Positions 45,781-59,246 of a DNA stretch of 64,000 nucleotides are shown one piece after another. Below the pieces are notes generated by a model. It was not told the origin of the DNA. It made no database searches and worked only from the letters and a program-made list of their open reading frames with translations. Source of the stretch: Gibbula magus (taxonomy: Eukaryota; Mollusca; Gastropoda; Trochida; Trochidae); the NCBI GenBank assembly GCA_936450465.1, contig OW388292.1, positions 10,807,756-10,871,755 on the forward strand, given 5' to 3'. The position numbers and the translations under genes were made by a program. Position 1 is the stretch's first letter, and each line of letters opens with the position of its first letter.

Positions 45781-47499
45781 CTGATTCAATATTCAGTCAA
45801 GGTTAGAAAGTGTGGCAAACGGATAATAGGATAACGAGCATGTGTATATAAGCATTATTTTAGATTTGATTATTAATATGCATGCATAAAGGAATTTGAT
45901 AATTTAACTCAATCATAAATTCCCAATAAAATAATGAAAAACCTTCAAAGGTACCTTTCCCATTGTAATTTATCTTTTTAAGATATGGACATGCGTTTTG
46001 AAACAACCAGAAATAACTTCAGAATTCACGAAACTTTAGACTTGTCATGTTTTGGTCAGAATGTAAATTGGATGAAAACAAAAATATATAAACGAATTGT
46101 GTGGCCTGTACGTTTTTTGTTTCAACGTTTACCATCCTTATCATGTCTATCAATGAACATAATGTGTAAGAAACTAAAGCTTCGCAAAACAGAGCACAAA
46201 AGTGTTGTTGCAACTGGTTCCAATTATCATCAACTGACATAGGATCCACATGCAGGTAGCAGATAAAACTCTATCATGGCATTTACAGTTAATTTGATAT
46301 CCCGAGGGACCGCCTTTCAACAGGTGTAATAGTTGTTTTCTAATCTTTACTTCTGATTAGCTTCATTGCTACTTTTCTTATAAATCGATTAATCCCCTAG
46401 ATATTTCACCAAGTGCACTATCATGAGTCGGGTATCTTCTTCATGATTACATGTTGGTTTCTAGATGCTTCAGGATCTAATGAAGGACTTTTGATACAAA
46501 TATGAAAAGGATAACAGCTGCTATCAGGTTTACCATACAGTGTATACTGGTCATGTTATAGATTTAGGTATTCTGAACATGAATTTACATAGAAGTCAAG
46601 CTAAAGTTATTGATTATTACATATTATCAGTTTGTCATTCCTCAATAATAACACTTAGATTATATCACATTATTTTTTTCATTCATTATCAATTCCGAAT
46701 GAAACCAGGATTCTCTTCTGTTCGCTTTTCTTCCAAAATTTAAAGCAGTTAGTTTTAGATATCTGCTGGAGAGAAATGTGCTACTTTCAGTATGATGTTG
46801 GTGCAATGGATCACTGACATAAGACGCAGGAGAACATGGAACCCGAAGAGTTGGAGCAATACATCAGGAGAACATGAAACCAGAAGTGTTGATTTTCTGT
46901 AGCCTATGCATACAATGTAATAACCATTCTCCAACATCACTCGCCTTGAAGTTAAATATTGGCACGGAGATATAAATAAATGAGATTTTTACTGAGAAGA
47001 CAAAGCAAACTTTAAGATGGACTTGTATACTGATGAGGCAGTTATGTGTGAGGATATGTGGGCATGTTATTGTATACCCTCTATTTGGCATTAAATCAAT
47101 AGACAGTGTATATACGTCGACGAATCTATTATGATAATAATGTTCCCAATTACGAATCTCTGAAGAAACAGTTTCCAATGTAAGCTGAATGTTGGGGTAA
47201 TGACCAAACAATAATACAGACCAGTTCAAAATTAGTAGCCAATTCGAACTTGGCAAAATGAATGAAAACTGTATTTTACAAGTTAACACCTTCATTGTGA
47301 CACGAACTTGTCAGCAGCTGTTACGTGACCAGATTAATTTGCGACTTTCTGTCTCTTGTTTGTATAACTGATATATAGAGCGGGAAATGAATCCATTTAG
47401 ACTACCACTCAGTAGCAGTGATGTCAATACGTTGGTTTGCACTTACTGTTCCCTGTCCTATTTAGATCAAGAGAAAATAACAGCCCAGTTTTGCACAGT
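45781..47499. other. No gene seen
   Basis: Only short unsupported frames. A diverged direct duplication of about 40 bp built on 'ggagaacatg' lies at about 46830-46895. Confidence 0.45.
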
Positions 47500-47969
47500 T
47501 TCTATCTCTACTTGTCAATAATAGCACAAAACCCGTGTCGGAATAATCAATGTAGTGTCAAGAAGACCAAGCACAAGAGGAAAGTTGTTGATCACAAAGA
47601 AAACCGATGTTCTTTAAACGCCTTGATATGTCTTTATCTAGAAATTGATTTTGTTGATACAAATAACAATGGATTCATCTCACTAATATCATTCATCTTA
47701 CTTTTTGAGATTGTCATGGGGTGGAGGAAAGTAATCTTCCCAATCGTTACATTGTCTTTTTTACTTATCGCTTTCACAACGACTTTTCAATCTGTAACGT
47801 GTTGGAGCAATTGGATCCTTCTCATGATTGTGCCAACAACGCCAACACCAGCCAATATTTGTCTCATGGACAAAATGAATCATACTGTGACAAAATCGCA
47901 AACATCTACATGATTATATATTTATTAGAAAGTCCATTTACATACACGGAGATTGAGACACTCATTTAG
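47500..47969 (+). pseudogene. Possible remnant of a cysteine-containing coding region, unrecognised
   Basis: A 158-residue frame (from 47437) includes AQNPCRNNQCSVKK, which resembles half of an EGF-like module. An overlapping frame ending at 47969 reads LEQLDPSHDCANNANTSQYL followed by ESYCDKIANIYM, which looks more protein-like than its surroundings. If both are real, a frameshift separates them. No family could be named, and chance is possible. Confidence 0.2.
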
Positions 47970-48479
47970 GGACACAATATGAATTTGAACTCAATTTTGA
48001 ACTGAATTTGAAGCAAACAGACACTTGAAATCTGCTTACCATGTGAACGCAGTCACACAAAATATAAATGAAAACTGACATTACCATTTAACAAGGTTAA
48101 ACGTTGCTATAAAGAAACATATGTTTACATAGTTGATGAAATAGACAGCCTATTCATATCTGACTAAAAAGGCTTTCTATAAAATGTGGCAGTATTTACT
48201 GAACATCATGTCATTCTGCATCTATCCAATATGTATGAGTATCCACATAGGCTCTTGGATGGACAGAGAGATCACTGATTTATTAATCACAATAAAATTA
48301 TCTGATTTAACGAAGGATTCATCAATATGTAATTGGGTAGTGAGTTCTCTGTCAATCCCTCGAGAAGTTTCACCCTCGACAGAACCTTGATATATTGTTT
48401 AAAAAATAGAGCCTTTTGATAGATAAGTTTCAAAATAAACATTTATCAGAGGTAAAACAATTACAAAGTACTTTATGCA
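47970..48479. other. No gene seen
   Basis: AT-rich sequence without recognisable features. Confidence 0.45.
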
Positions 48480-48780
48480 ATGGAGACAACGGTGAAAAAT
48501 AGGTCCTGAGGTGGTGGCCAAATTTACAACTTAGAATCCCCAAGAAGTCTGTACTTTCTACTTTCTAGAGCTGTTCAGACTGGAGAAAAAGATGATAATA
48601 ACGTTTCCTGTGACCCACATTTAGGGTCACAAGGTCACCAAATGTACAATTTAGAATCGCCATTGGCCAAGGAGTTTGTACACAACATTTCAGCTTTTTG
48701 GAGCCTTTTCTACTGCAGAAGATGAAAATAGGTTTTTAGGTCATGGCCCCTGCGGCCAACGTAGGCCGACCGTAGAAGTG
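48480..48780. repeat. Two diverged tandem units with AGGTCA motifs
   Basis: 'ggccaaatttacaacttagaatccccaa' style text at about 48515 recurs as 'caccaaatgtacaatttaga' at about 48637, followed in both cases by a 'ctgt/agcctttt..gaaaa.gatga' segment. GGGTCACAAGGTCACC lies between. Layout resembles a pearl-like core without its ends. Confidence 0.5.
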
Positions 48781-48960
48781 TAAATTGTCTACATTGACAA
48801 CCAAATAGACACAAGTTGACTGAACATAGATTGGGCATATCCTTAGGACTGCAATATGGGGGATTTGAAGTCCTTATATGGTTAGCTATTATTCTAAAGG
48901 TTCGTTATTTTAATGTTGAAATGAACGATTGTTTATTTGTTGTTGAAATCTCTTCGTTTG

Positions 48961-49495
48961 AGTTTTTCAAGTTAATTTGTAATTGCGTATTCATTGGGAA
49001 CACTAGGCTCTTAGTTGACAACTTTATTGATTACCCATCGGTCAATTTCAATTCACTTCACATGTTGGACAGTAAAAATATGAAACACCTGAAGCACCTA
49101 ATATGATTATAAACTTGTGTGATGTTATATAAGAAGGAACCACGTTTCTCTGATCAAGCTCCCTTAATAATTCAAATTTAATGCATTGAATTGTACTTTT
49201 TTTAAACATTAATTCTGATATCAATTGTGTTCATAATGACACTGAGTCTAGTGCGTCAAATTATTGCAAAAGACATGCTTGAATCCGGGCCTTTCGTTTG
49301 TAAAGTCAGCAGGTCATCAAGACATTGCAATGTTATCGTAAAGTTAGAACTTAAGATTACAGTTGACAACATGTTTGTTCCATTTAGTTAGAATTAAGAT
49401 TGCACTCACACACCTCCCTTAGCAGCCGTGTATTATTTACTTCATAACAGTACGAGGCGAACCGGCCCACGAGATATTGTATCAAAATGTACTCT
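48961..49495 (+). repeat. Duplicated segment, copy 1 (empty site)
   Basis: From 'agtttttcaagttaatttgt' to 'ttgtatcaaaatgtactct' it aligns, with divergence, to 52337-54035. Shared blocks include 'gtgtgatgttatataagaag', 'tttctctgatcaagctc' and 'tttgttccatttagttagaa'. This copy lacks the LINE present in copy 2. Confidence 0.8.
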
Positions 49496-51519
49496 AAACA
49501 GTCAACATTGCAATATTTGTTTCCTTAATGGGATCAAATGAGTACAGTTGAATGACAACTGCTCTAAAATATGTTGTGTGTAGCAAGCTTTGTTAGGTGA
49601 AACGATGCAATGTGCTGCAAATACACAGACATCAGTTAACGTTCAACTTCAGAAACATTACCAAATGCCCCAGTGCAACACTCGGTGTAAGCTGAAAGAA
49701 CTCACTGAACGAATGCAAAAGGGTATTACCTGCGGGTGACTCTACTTTCAAATTATTTACATGTAGTCGGAAGAACGCACTTGAACCAGCATTTCAGTTC
49801 TGAACAAACATAACATGTTTTAAGGTTCAAGATTTACATTCATTGGAAAGCTAGAACAGAACGAATGAAAGGAAATGAAACAAAGAACACGCATGATTCT
49901 ATTAATATTTGAAACAGATTTGAAACATATCACAGACCGCCATGGCTACACTAGCATCGAACAAGATGAAGTGAAATATTAGCGATTTAATACAAGCAGT
50001 ATTGTCACAAAAAACATTTGTATTTTGTTTATGATATATGTTCTCTTTTTTCTCTCTCTTAATTGTGGGTTGTTTTGAAAATCTTTCAACAAATGGGAAA
50101 CATCAGTTTTGATATATACAAAACATTTATACAAAACACCATCTTCACTAGCAGCATTGTTAGAATATAATCAGAATTTTTATTATATGAGGTTGTTAAA
50201 TCATCCAGCCAACGTTGATAAACTCAATTATCTTATGATGAATTGGTATTTCTCAGATACATAATTGGCCAATCAATAAATGTGATTATTTAACTTGCAT
50301 GAACCGTGTTTGTGGCCATTGTTAGTTGATGCATCTGTATGCCAGGCAAAGGAGAAGTAAAGCCACACTGATATGGAGTAACCTTCTTTCTGGTTTATCT
50401 GTAAGGAAACTACGAAAGCCTACAACCGTTGTAAGTACATCTTTGGAAATTTAAAGTTGTATGTTCAAGTTTTTAAGTTGTAATTACAACTTTGTTGTAA
50501 AGGTTGTGAATACAAGTTTTAAACGGTATATATTCATGTTCCCAAAGTTGGTATTACAACTTTCAAAGGTGTAATCAGCATCAGAGTCAAGACAATTCGC
50601 AGCATTGAGTTTCAAAAGGTGAAAAGAATGTAGGTGCGACTGTCACAAAGAAGCTTTTCCCCTACATGAATATTTGCCATTCATTTCAATCAATGTAATG
50701 TAAAGTGTTGAAGATTGATTGAAGAGGATTACTATCAATTTTAAGAATATAAAACCTCAACGGGGCCGAATTTCTAATCAGTCAACGATTTTCGAATCTT
50801 TGTTACAATAAGTTTCTAGAAGCTAAAAGAATAACTTTTGTTGTACTTACAGATTGCATCATTGTTTTAGGTGAAAATTTATTCTCTCTGTCACGAGTGT
50901 TGCTTCCCAAAGAAGGATATTTACATACAGTGAAGCACAATGTCTCATGTTTTAATTGTTATGTGATTAACAAACACTTGAATCGGCAATGAATCATAAC
51001 GAACCAATCATATTTGTTCTGAAACTATATAATATTGAGTACGACGTTTTATACCGAAATGTCCAATTATGCCAAGCAGAATCCTTGAAGGCATAATTTA
51101 GTTCGCAGCTTTGAATTAAAAAGACACTGCAATCGTTTACCGTGACTGTACCATGACAAAACAAGAAATGAAAACCGGCACCTACATCTCAGAGGATTAA
51201 ACGTTTGGAAAACATATTTTTGCGAACCCATGATATGTATTTCATTTCTGTAGAAAAAGATGTTTGCAAATGATATTAATAGTATAAATATTTCATTGTT
51301 AATCAGTCAAGAAATATTCGTTCGTGATGAGTCTGATCACCTAAATATGTAATGAAATTGAACATCATAAAGTAAAGATATTGTCATTGCAGTTTACAAG
51401 TTTTAATGGTCTTCCTTTTGTGGAAAATATTCACGTAAAGACGACTGTAAGGTTCAACACAGCTAAATGTGTACTGTTCCTAACACAAACATTACTACTT
51501 TCATTACAAATAAACAAAT
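49496..51519. other. No gene seen; one 18-bp perfect palindrome
   Basis: AAGTTGTAATTACAACTT at 50475-50492 lies in a stretch (50430-50580) dense in CAACTTT/AAAGTTG words. Otherwise nothing recognisable. Confidence 0.45.
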
Positions 51520-52110
51520 AAGAAAAAGGTGAGCTTGGATCACATACCCCGCCATCCGCTATCCGTCCATTGAGCATTATAGATGTCAAGGGTAAACAAC
51601 ACATTAAAGCATCATAATATTGTCCAAAAGATTTTTGGGAACTGGCTTTATTACAAAATTTCATTCACCCAGATGTAATATTTTTCAGGTAACTTAATAG
51701 TTCCCATTAGAGCATCACAGCGGTAATTTGTACCAATTTCAGTTACATATTCAAGGGCAATAACTCCGTTAAAAGGATATTCCGGAACTGGACTTTGAAC
51801 TCGATGAAGAGTATCATCTAGACTACCTACATGTTAAATTTCATTCAACTAGATGAAATAGTTTCCGAGAAAACGTGTCCCCATTGGAGCATCACAGCGA
51901 TTTTAGTACTAATTTCATTTTTGGATTCAAGGGCCGTAACTCCGTAATATTTGAGAACTAGCTTTCGAACTCGATAAAGAGTATGGTCATGAGTACTCAC
52001 AACCAAAATTTCATTCACCTAGGTTTAATAGTTTCCGAGATTGAACACAATACAACTAAGTCTAAAAAGTGACGTTTCCATGGAAACGACAAAGAATTCA
52101 AATCTCAGAA
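51520..52110 (+). mobile_element. Pearl-like element with three ~170-bp units, right end lost
   Basis: Left end GTGAGCTTGGATCACATACCC then CGCC. 'aaatttcattcaactagatg' type blocks with GAAATAGTTTCCGAG recur at about 51655, 51838 and 52005. 'agggcaataactccgt' and 'gcatcacagcg' recur in step. The core text is related to the 9739 element. No ACGG run or closing hairpin was found. Confidence 0.6.
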
Positions 52111-52336
52111 AACTGAAAATAGTCCGTGCGCAATGGGAAGAACGTGGTTAACAAATGTACACAGTTTGGATGATGAACCTTTGACGGTTTTGAGGAAATC
52201 GATCGGACTGACTTTTCAGACTTTTCAGACTCGACGAATCCATCCAACAGTGAATCTCATCATCAAGAAGTTCAAGATCCGCCAAGTGCTGTCAATTGTT
52301 AAGGTGTTGTTGTTGGGATATCCTAGGCATCCTTCT

Positions 52337-54035
52337 AGTTTTTTAAGTTAATTTGTAATAATTATTCATTGTGAGCACTAAGCCCTGTGTTGACAACTTG
52401 ATTGATGACATTGTTTGTCAATTTCAATTTAGTTGACATGTTGGGCCATACAAATATGAAACATCTTTTCTGCATCAAGGAAAGCACGAGGTTATTTACA
52501 ATTGAATTGAGATCAATAACTTTCAGCACCTAATATGATTATCAACTGTGTTTAATGTCTCTTTGTGTGATGTTATATAAGAAGGAACCTTGTTTCTCTG
52601 ATCAAGCTCTCTTTATAATTCAAATGTAATGTATTGATTGTTAAACCTTTATTAATAAGTAAATTGGTATGATTCTGTTCATATTGACACTGTTATCGCT
52701 GTTCAGTTGTTCTCCTCGAATTTGATCTTCAAAGTCGATTCTATTGAATTGTATTAAAATATGGTTCGAACTCAATGAAGTGCTAGATGAGTCTCAAGCA
52801 GGTTTTCGCAATGGTTACTCCACTGTCGACAATATGTTTATTCTTCAGTCCTTATGTCAGCAATATTCGCGAAAGCCCAAACATATATGTTATGCCGCAT
52901 TCATAGATTTTAAAAAGGCATTTGACCTTGTTGATAGAAACAAGTTACTTCTTTAAGAAAATATTGGAGTCAGTAAATTTGTGTCTAACTCGGCTATATT
53001 AGGTGAAGTTGGAAGGTCGGGACTACACAATGTATGTATTCATTATTTTCATAGATGTATTTAATATTAGACCAAGCTACTACATTTGGAACCAAATCGT
53101 CATAGGAAGGCATGCTATTTAATGATTAAGTCACATGGCGACCATGGTGGTGTCACATGTTCGTACTTTATTGATGGAGATGTGTGGATTTCCCAAGACC
53201 GTGGTGACATATCATGTTTTTTCAAATGTTTTAAACAACGATGTAAAGATATTCAGTATCAAATATGGCAAAGCAAATTACATTCATCATCGTATCTTCA
53301 AATTTATTGTCATTTCAAGATTATCCTGGAACCAGAGCTTTACAGTTTGGAACTTATTCCAAATAGAGACCTTGTACGCACTGTGTCTAAATGTAGATGC
53401 ATGAGCCATAAACTTAAAATCCAACTGTATCGACACGATACAAATGTAAATACTGATCTACTGAAATGTACAAAATGTAGTAATGACGTCATTGAAGTCG
53501 AATATCACTTTATATTAGTCTGTCCATATTATAACGAAAGTAGAAAAACATTGTTATCTAAATACTATTATACACATGTACATATCCATCACATGAAAAG
53601 TTTAAGTTGTTAATAACTTCCAATAATACTGAGTGCTAAAAAAATCTTGAAGCGTAATCTACGTAGATAGTCACTTCGATGTCCATGTGCACTGAAAATT
53701 GTATATACAATATTGTACTTTTGGCCATGAGGCCTTGAATATGAATAAACTTTCATTTTTTTATATTGTATTGTTCAAATCTATTACAAAAGGCATGATC
53801 TTAAACGAGTGTTATTATGATATGATACCGGAATTTGGACATTTCGTTTGTGTAACTCTGTAAATCCATGAAGACATGGTAACGTTATCTTGAAGTTAGC
53901 TGACAAAATGTTTGTTCCATTTAGTTAGAATCAATATTGCGCTCACACATCTCCCTCAGCAGACGTGTATCATTTATCATAACGTCCTGTATGAGACAAA
54001 CCCTTCAATGTGCTCGCTCATTGTATCAAAATCTA
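52337..54035 (+). repeat. Duplicated segment, copy 2 (LINE-filled)
   Basis: Matches 48961-49495 on both sides of a LINE at about 52700-53765. It also has about 57 bp absent from copy 1 (near 52465-52525). Copy 1 reads continuously across the LINE position (caaattattgcaaaagacat), corresponding here to 'caaatctattacaaaaggca' just after the LINE. Confidence 0.8.
52700..53765 (+). pseudogene. Internally deleted LINE
   Basis: First part: ESQAGFRNGYSTVDNMFIL and YAAFIDFKKAFDLVDRNKL (52795-52945), reverse-transcriptase motifs up to the first catalytic aspartate. After a stop and a jump, the frame 53086-53613 gives the C-terminal region: IQYQIWQSKLHSSSYLQIY, PELYSLELIPNRDLVR, CRCMSHKLKI, and a zinc knuckle CTKCSNDVIEVEYHFILVCP. 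The palm with FADD and the thumb are missing. The 3' UTR has GGCCATGAGGCCTTGAATAT and AATAAA, as in the LINE ending near 7530. Boundaries are supported by the empty copy at 48961-49495. Confidence 0.85.
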
Positions 54036-54600
54036 CTCTGAAGATGGGATGATCAACCTTTTGTGAAAATCTATCTTGGCTGCATCCTGAGCAAAGTACT
54101 CTCTAGGACCCTTTACAATGCACAAAGAGAGCTCCTCAGCACCCGAGCCGCCCATGATGGAAATCAAGGGAGGGATGATAGTATCCCAAGGTTCCCTCTC
54201 CCACGACCACCCCGTCTATGTCCACTTGCTGCTCCTCTAACCGCAGTGCGGTTACTCTCGTTCAGTTCTTGTGATAACAATTCTGATCTGATGGATACTT
54301 TAGAGTTCTGAGAGATGGTAACATTGTCACTAATGCGTTACCTTTTCCTACCTTAACCTAAGGTTATTCAAGATGAGGGGTGCTCCTGGGTGCACGGGAG
54401 GTACGACAATCTCTCTGATCATGTTGCTCTGGAGCAGTCTCCGTCTCCAGAGGAGGGCCATGCTAAGGCAACTTAGGAGTTGGAGAGGGTTCCTTCGCTT
54501 TCTTCTTGTCATTAGGTGGCTGTGTATCCACCCTTTTAGCTCATTTCTTGATTGCAGTTGGGGGACATTTGTGACAAGTACTTGTTAGTTACATAAACAT
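54036..54600 (+). other. GC-richer segment with two unrecognised open frames
   Basis: Frames at 54063-54311 (LLSTRAAHDGNQGRDDSIPR) and 54373-54588 lie in DNA clearly richer in G and C than its neighbours. No domain was recognised. It could be the end of an unknown repeat or a remnant exon. Confidence 0.3.
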
Positions 54601-55244
54601 GATATGAAGTAGTCGAGAAAATGGAATAATATTTGTGTTGTTCCCTAATAACGGCAACGGAACGTAATTTGTCTAATTCAAATGTTTGTTGTTGTCATAA
54701 AAGTTGATGTTCATTGTCCCACCGCTAATTTTGACCGACTGCAGAAGTTGCAAACCATGAAAAGGAGTACACGCTTTATTGGTTACGATGTAAGAGTTCA
54801 GACGGCTGAGGCGAATCGACGTAACCTTACCTTGGGCACACTTGATCACGAGGGAGCGGCGTGGAACAGCGGGAACGTCATTCCATTGTAACGTCATCAA
54901 AAATACTTTAACTTTATTGTCTGATAAAGTACTTTTTTTAGATTGTACTAACCCCTAGGCATCTTAGAAACGTTATACGGCATGTGTGGGTGGGTGCATG
55001 GTTGGTTTCACAATATTGTTCACAGTTAAATGAATGTCTTACACAAGTTAAGAAGCCTAAGTATACATTATGGCAGATGATTTAAGAAGTTATTTTCAAA
55101 ATATAATAAAAATAATTAAAAATAATTCACAATCCTCTTTGCCATCACTCACTTCCTTCAAGCCGTAGAACAACAGGTTATTCCGATGACTTCTCGACTC
55201 CTGTTCGATATACTTCCTCTAAAGGTAACTAATTCTGACCATAA
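54601..55244. other. No supported gene
   Basis: An open frame at 54682-54891 (69 codons) has no recognised domain. The remainder is AT-rich. Confidence 0.4.
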
Positions 55245-58200
55245 TCTCTATGGAAGAGGATTTGTGCCAGAAATGAAGACATGTTGACTTGTAACTTGTA
55301 AAGTGTAACATGTCGTTCTAAACCATACAAGTCTCGAAAAGACATGTCCAACCATGCAAAACTAACATTTTAATCCTGTCAATCGTAACTTTCCATTCTC
55401 AACTTTACAAAGTTTAAATGTAATTCTAGAAATCGTCAAAGTCGAAAAGTCAACTTGTCATTTTTGATTATTAAATCTAAATAATATACACATTTTGCAA
55501 TGTTACACGTTACGTCTGACAAATGACAAATGGAAAATGAAGAGTTGCAAAGTCAGCTTTGTATAACGGACTTTTGCATTTCGAGACTGACACGACTTGT
55601 ATAGTTGCGAATGCAATGTTTCAAATTACATCTCTACATGAATTCGCATTGACCATATTTGGAAGTTTCCCGAACATTGCCGATGTTTTCCGAGGACGAG
55701 AGGCAATTGCAAAAAAACGAGACCTCCCTTGCCACTGTCCCAGATGGGGAAACCCTTAGTCTATTTTGAGCCCAACGCTGGACGAGTTGACCACGCCTCT
55801 TGAAATCAAGGGACGTAACTCTTGTTATGTCCTACAAACAAACGCACGTTGTCAGTTCACGGAGCGCTACTGTCACTTACATTCCGTGTGATAGTGTCGT
55901 TTATAAACGAAAATACCAATTGAAACTTAATTCTTAGGTATTCCAATTATTAATTCAATAAATTTTAAGGACACTTGACAGACAAATATTTTTGTTGCAA
56001 CGCAAAACGAATGCGGAAGTAATGTAAACGTGGGATGACACTGACAGACATACAGGATCGCATAGCTTGATTGGCATTGATGCTATGATAAATGTATCCG
56101 ATCCGTTATCATAAAACTTCTTTCACTTACATATAAAACTGCAGATTTACAAACCATATATAGACATCCTACACCCGAAAATATTAATTACTTTCTGTGC
56201 GTTCATTTACACATTATCTTCTCTCAGTTAAATCATGTCAACATTCACTTTTTTATACTCCAATTTTTCGTGTATTCAGTAAAGTCTTCTGCATTCAGAA
56301 ATGAATATCCAAGTTTTGAAAAAGAAAATCTTGATATTGAAAGTATATAAACGTTAGTGGGGAAGAAATTGAAAGAAATACATAAGCCAGTGTTGACAAC
56401 TTTATTATTAATTTAAAAATAATTCAAATGTACCACAAAGCAATGATCTAAATCAGGGAACTTCATATACTTCTTTAAAACAAATTTTAAAAATGCATTG
56501 CACTTTAATTATAACTGAAAACTGTTCTTAGCATCAATACTCCTTATTCTTACAGACAGATAATCAAGGGGAAATGTTCTTTAGCTGAGTTCAATTTATC
56601 TCTTTTAATTATTTTACAAACTTTTTAACTAGTTTATAAATTATTTATTGGTTTTGAATATGTTAATTTATCTATTTTAATTTACTTATCAAGCAACCTA
56701 TATTTTTAGTATTTGAACCAGTGAAAAGTGTATTGTTGTGGGACAGAAATATATTTGTCCATGATTAATATGTCCATTAATTCTATATAAAGAATCAATT
56801 AAATTACTGAATTCAAGTATGAAATGTAAATCATAAGCCTAGATCAGTTGTTTCACACTTTAAACAATAAACATTCAACTTCTACATGCCAAAACATGAA
56901 AATAATTATGAATAAAGAATGCAAACTGAAGATAGAATTGTATTACTTGTAATTTCAAAAATATAATTGCACTATTGAATTTAAAAATTGAATCGACTGT
57001 AACATATACAGGATATTAAAAAAATTTAAAACGTACAATTTCACTAAAAGTGTTATTCATGAATACATTGACATGCGTATTGTTTTCAATAAATAAAATA
57101 TGTGTTTTATTAACTCATATGAAACGATGATATTTTTTATTTAGATAAAAATTCCGATAATTAATGTTTTACAACGATATGTGTCCCCTAAAGATACGTC
57201 TTTGCCGTGTCTATTTAACACTTTTGTTTGTTAGTCATTGATTTTAAACTCATTGTAGTAGAAATATATATCAAATTATTAATTTAAAAGTTGAAAGAAA
57301 AGACATGTTCGTTCCATTAATGTGTTGTCAAGGAAAGACACAACACAATCCGGCCCGTAGTTGCAGAGTGGGCTTCTTTATACACATATTTCAAGGATTA
57401 GTGTGTTTGAAAAGTCCAGAAACTGTACTAAGAGTGTGACATTTTAGATCTTCAGTACATATTTATAAATAGAGCAATCTACACAAGAAGAGAGCTGCTG
57501 AAAATGAAAATAAGTCATTCAAATATTTGTTCTTTCTGTAAATCTGAACCAGAAAGTTCCCAATATGTCTTCATAAATGTAATCACGTAAATGAATTTTG
57601 GGGGAATCGAAAGTTTCATGAACAATCGTCTTTCATCACCCAAAACTGGCTCCCTAAGTAGATGGTGCTTGTGTGAGATCATTCCATATCGACAAGCGAT
57701 ATCTACATTGTAGATTAGTTCTGCCCCAGAAGGAATCCAAGTTGTGTTTCCATGGAAACGGGGAAAACAAATACCGAACTGTGTCCAGTGTTACGACGGT
57801 GCAAAAGCTGAGACAGGAATTGTGTGGACCCAAATCAAAGCAGTCCGTGACAATGACAGTAAGTTATGTTTCGAAACCACTTGAAATTACGTAAGGTTTA
57901 TTTTGAAACTATTTATCATCATGTATTTATTTCCAAAATGTCGATAAATTATCTAACTATAACTCTAACTGTAACAATCTTTTTATTTACAAAATTTTTT
58001 TTTTTTCTCTATACCCAATTGATACAGACTGTCCTACTTATGAAGGTATTAAACATGTAGTTTTATATTATGCCAACTCATCATACATGTATAGCTATCA
58101 GTATACCCGAGTGTAAACTGTGCAATCCTGTATACCTGTGTACAATAAAATGCAAAAAGAAAAATTTCAACACCCTTCTGGGTCACAAGAAAATGTACGA

Positions 58201-59190
58201 TCTAATACTTGACTCACACATTTTGATAAACTAACTTAAATGGGAATACGTCACTGATTCAAAATACAATGATCTGGATCGGGAGTGTTTTAGTTTATAC
58301 ATATACAACTGCGTGTATATCAAGAAAGGATTTACTCCAACTATCTTGTATATTTAAAAACAACAACAAAGCATACATAACAATAGTATAATATCACAAA
58401 ATACATATATTCCTGCTTGCTTTGTTTCAAAATCAGAAAATGAATTTCAGCACAGATAAGAGGTTATGATTACACAATGTGATATTAAATATGTGCCCGA
58501 CCATCGGGCTGGTGTAACACAGTGAGGTTTCCTTTTTGCCAGCTCGCAACAGAAATAACCGCGTCTCGGGCGTTCGGGCGGGCAGTTGTTTCCTCCACAG
58601 TGTTTTAGTCAATGTGCTTTTGTCAACAGTATGCTAATAATGGGAAAACTAGTATGCAACTTTAAAATAGTTGCTGGGAGATGTTTGCCAAGGGAGAAGT
58701 CATTGTTGAACATTGTGTTTATCGGATCGGGATTATTCATTCCTTTCCTCTAATTTCCGTAATATTCCAAATATGGTCAATACGAAATCGTGTAGAGATG
58801 TGATTTGCAACATTACATTCGTAACTATACAAGTCATATCAGTCTCAAAATGCAAAAGTCCGTTTTACAAAGCTGACTTTGCAACTCTTCATTTTCCATT
58901 TTTCAGTTGTCAAACGTAACTTGTAACATTACAAAATGTGTATATTATTTAGATTTATTAATTAAAAATGACAAGTTGACTTTTCGACTTTGACAATTTC
59001 TAGAATTACTTTTCAACTTTGTAAAGTTGAGAATGGAAAGTTACGATTGACAGGATTAAAATGTTAGCTTTGCATGCATGGTTGGACTTGTCTTTTCGAG
59101 ACTTGTATGGTTTAGAACGACATGTTACACTTTACAAGTTACAAGTTAACGTGTCTTCATTTCTGGCACAAATCCTCTTCCATAAATCTC
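55245..59190. mobile_element. Fold-back structure with ~430-bp inverted arms
   Basis: The left arm (about 55245-55675) and right arm (about 58745-59190) are inverted copies. Matching blocks include 'tggaagaggatttgtgcc', 'tttagaacgacatgttacac' (right-arm orientation), 'ttgacaggattaaaatgtta' and 'ttgaccatatttgg' at the inner edge. Between them lie about 3.05 kb of AT-rich DNA with no recognisable gene. No convincing target duplication was found. This may be a long-terminal-repeat-inverted DNA transposon with lost coding capacity, or two inverted copies of one repeat. Confidence 0.75.
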
Positions 59191-59246
59191 AGCATGGTAA
59201 GTATTCAGTTTGTTGACGGATTCCGTTGTTCTCTTTAAATCGTCTT

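Noticed and set aside
55245..59190. A Polinton/Maverick, because of long inverted ends
   Set aside because: The 3-kb interior shows no polymerase, integrase, ATPase or capsid motif and is far too short.
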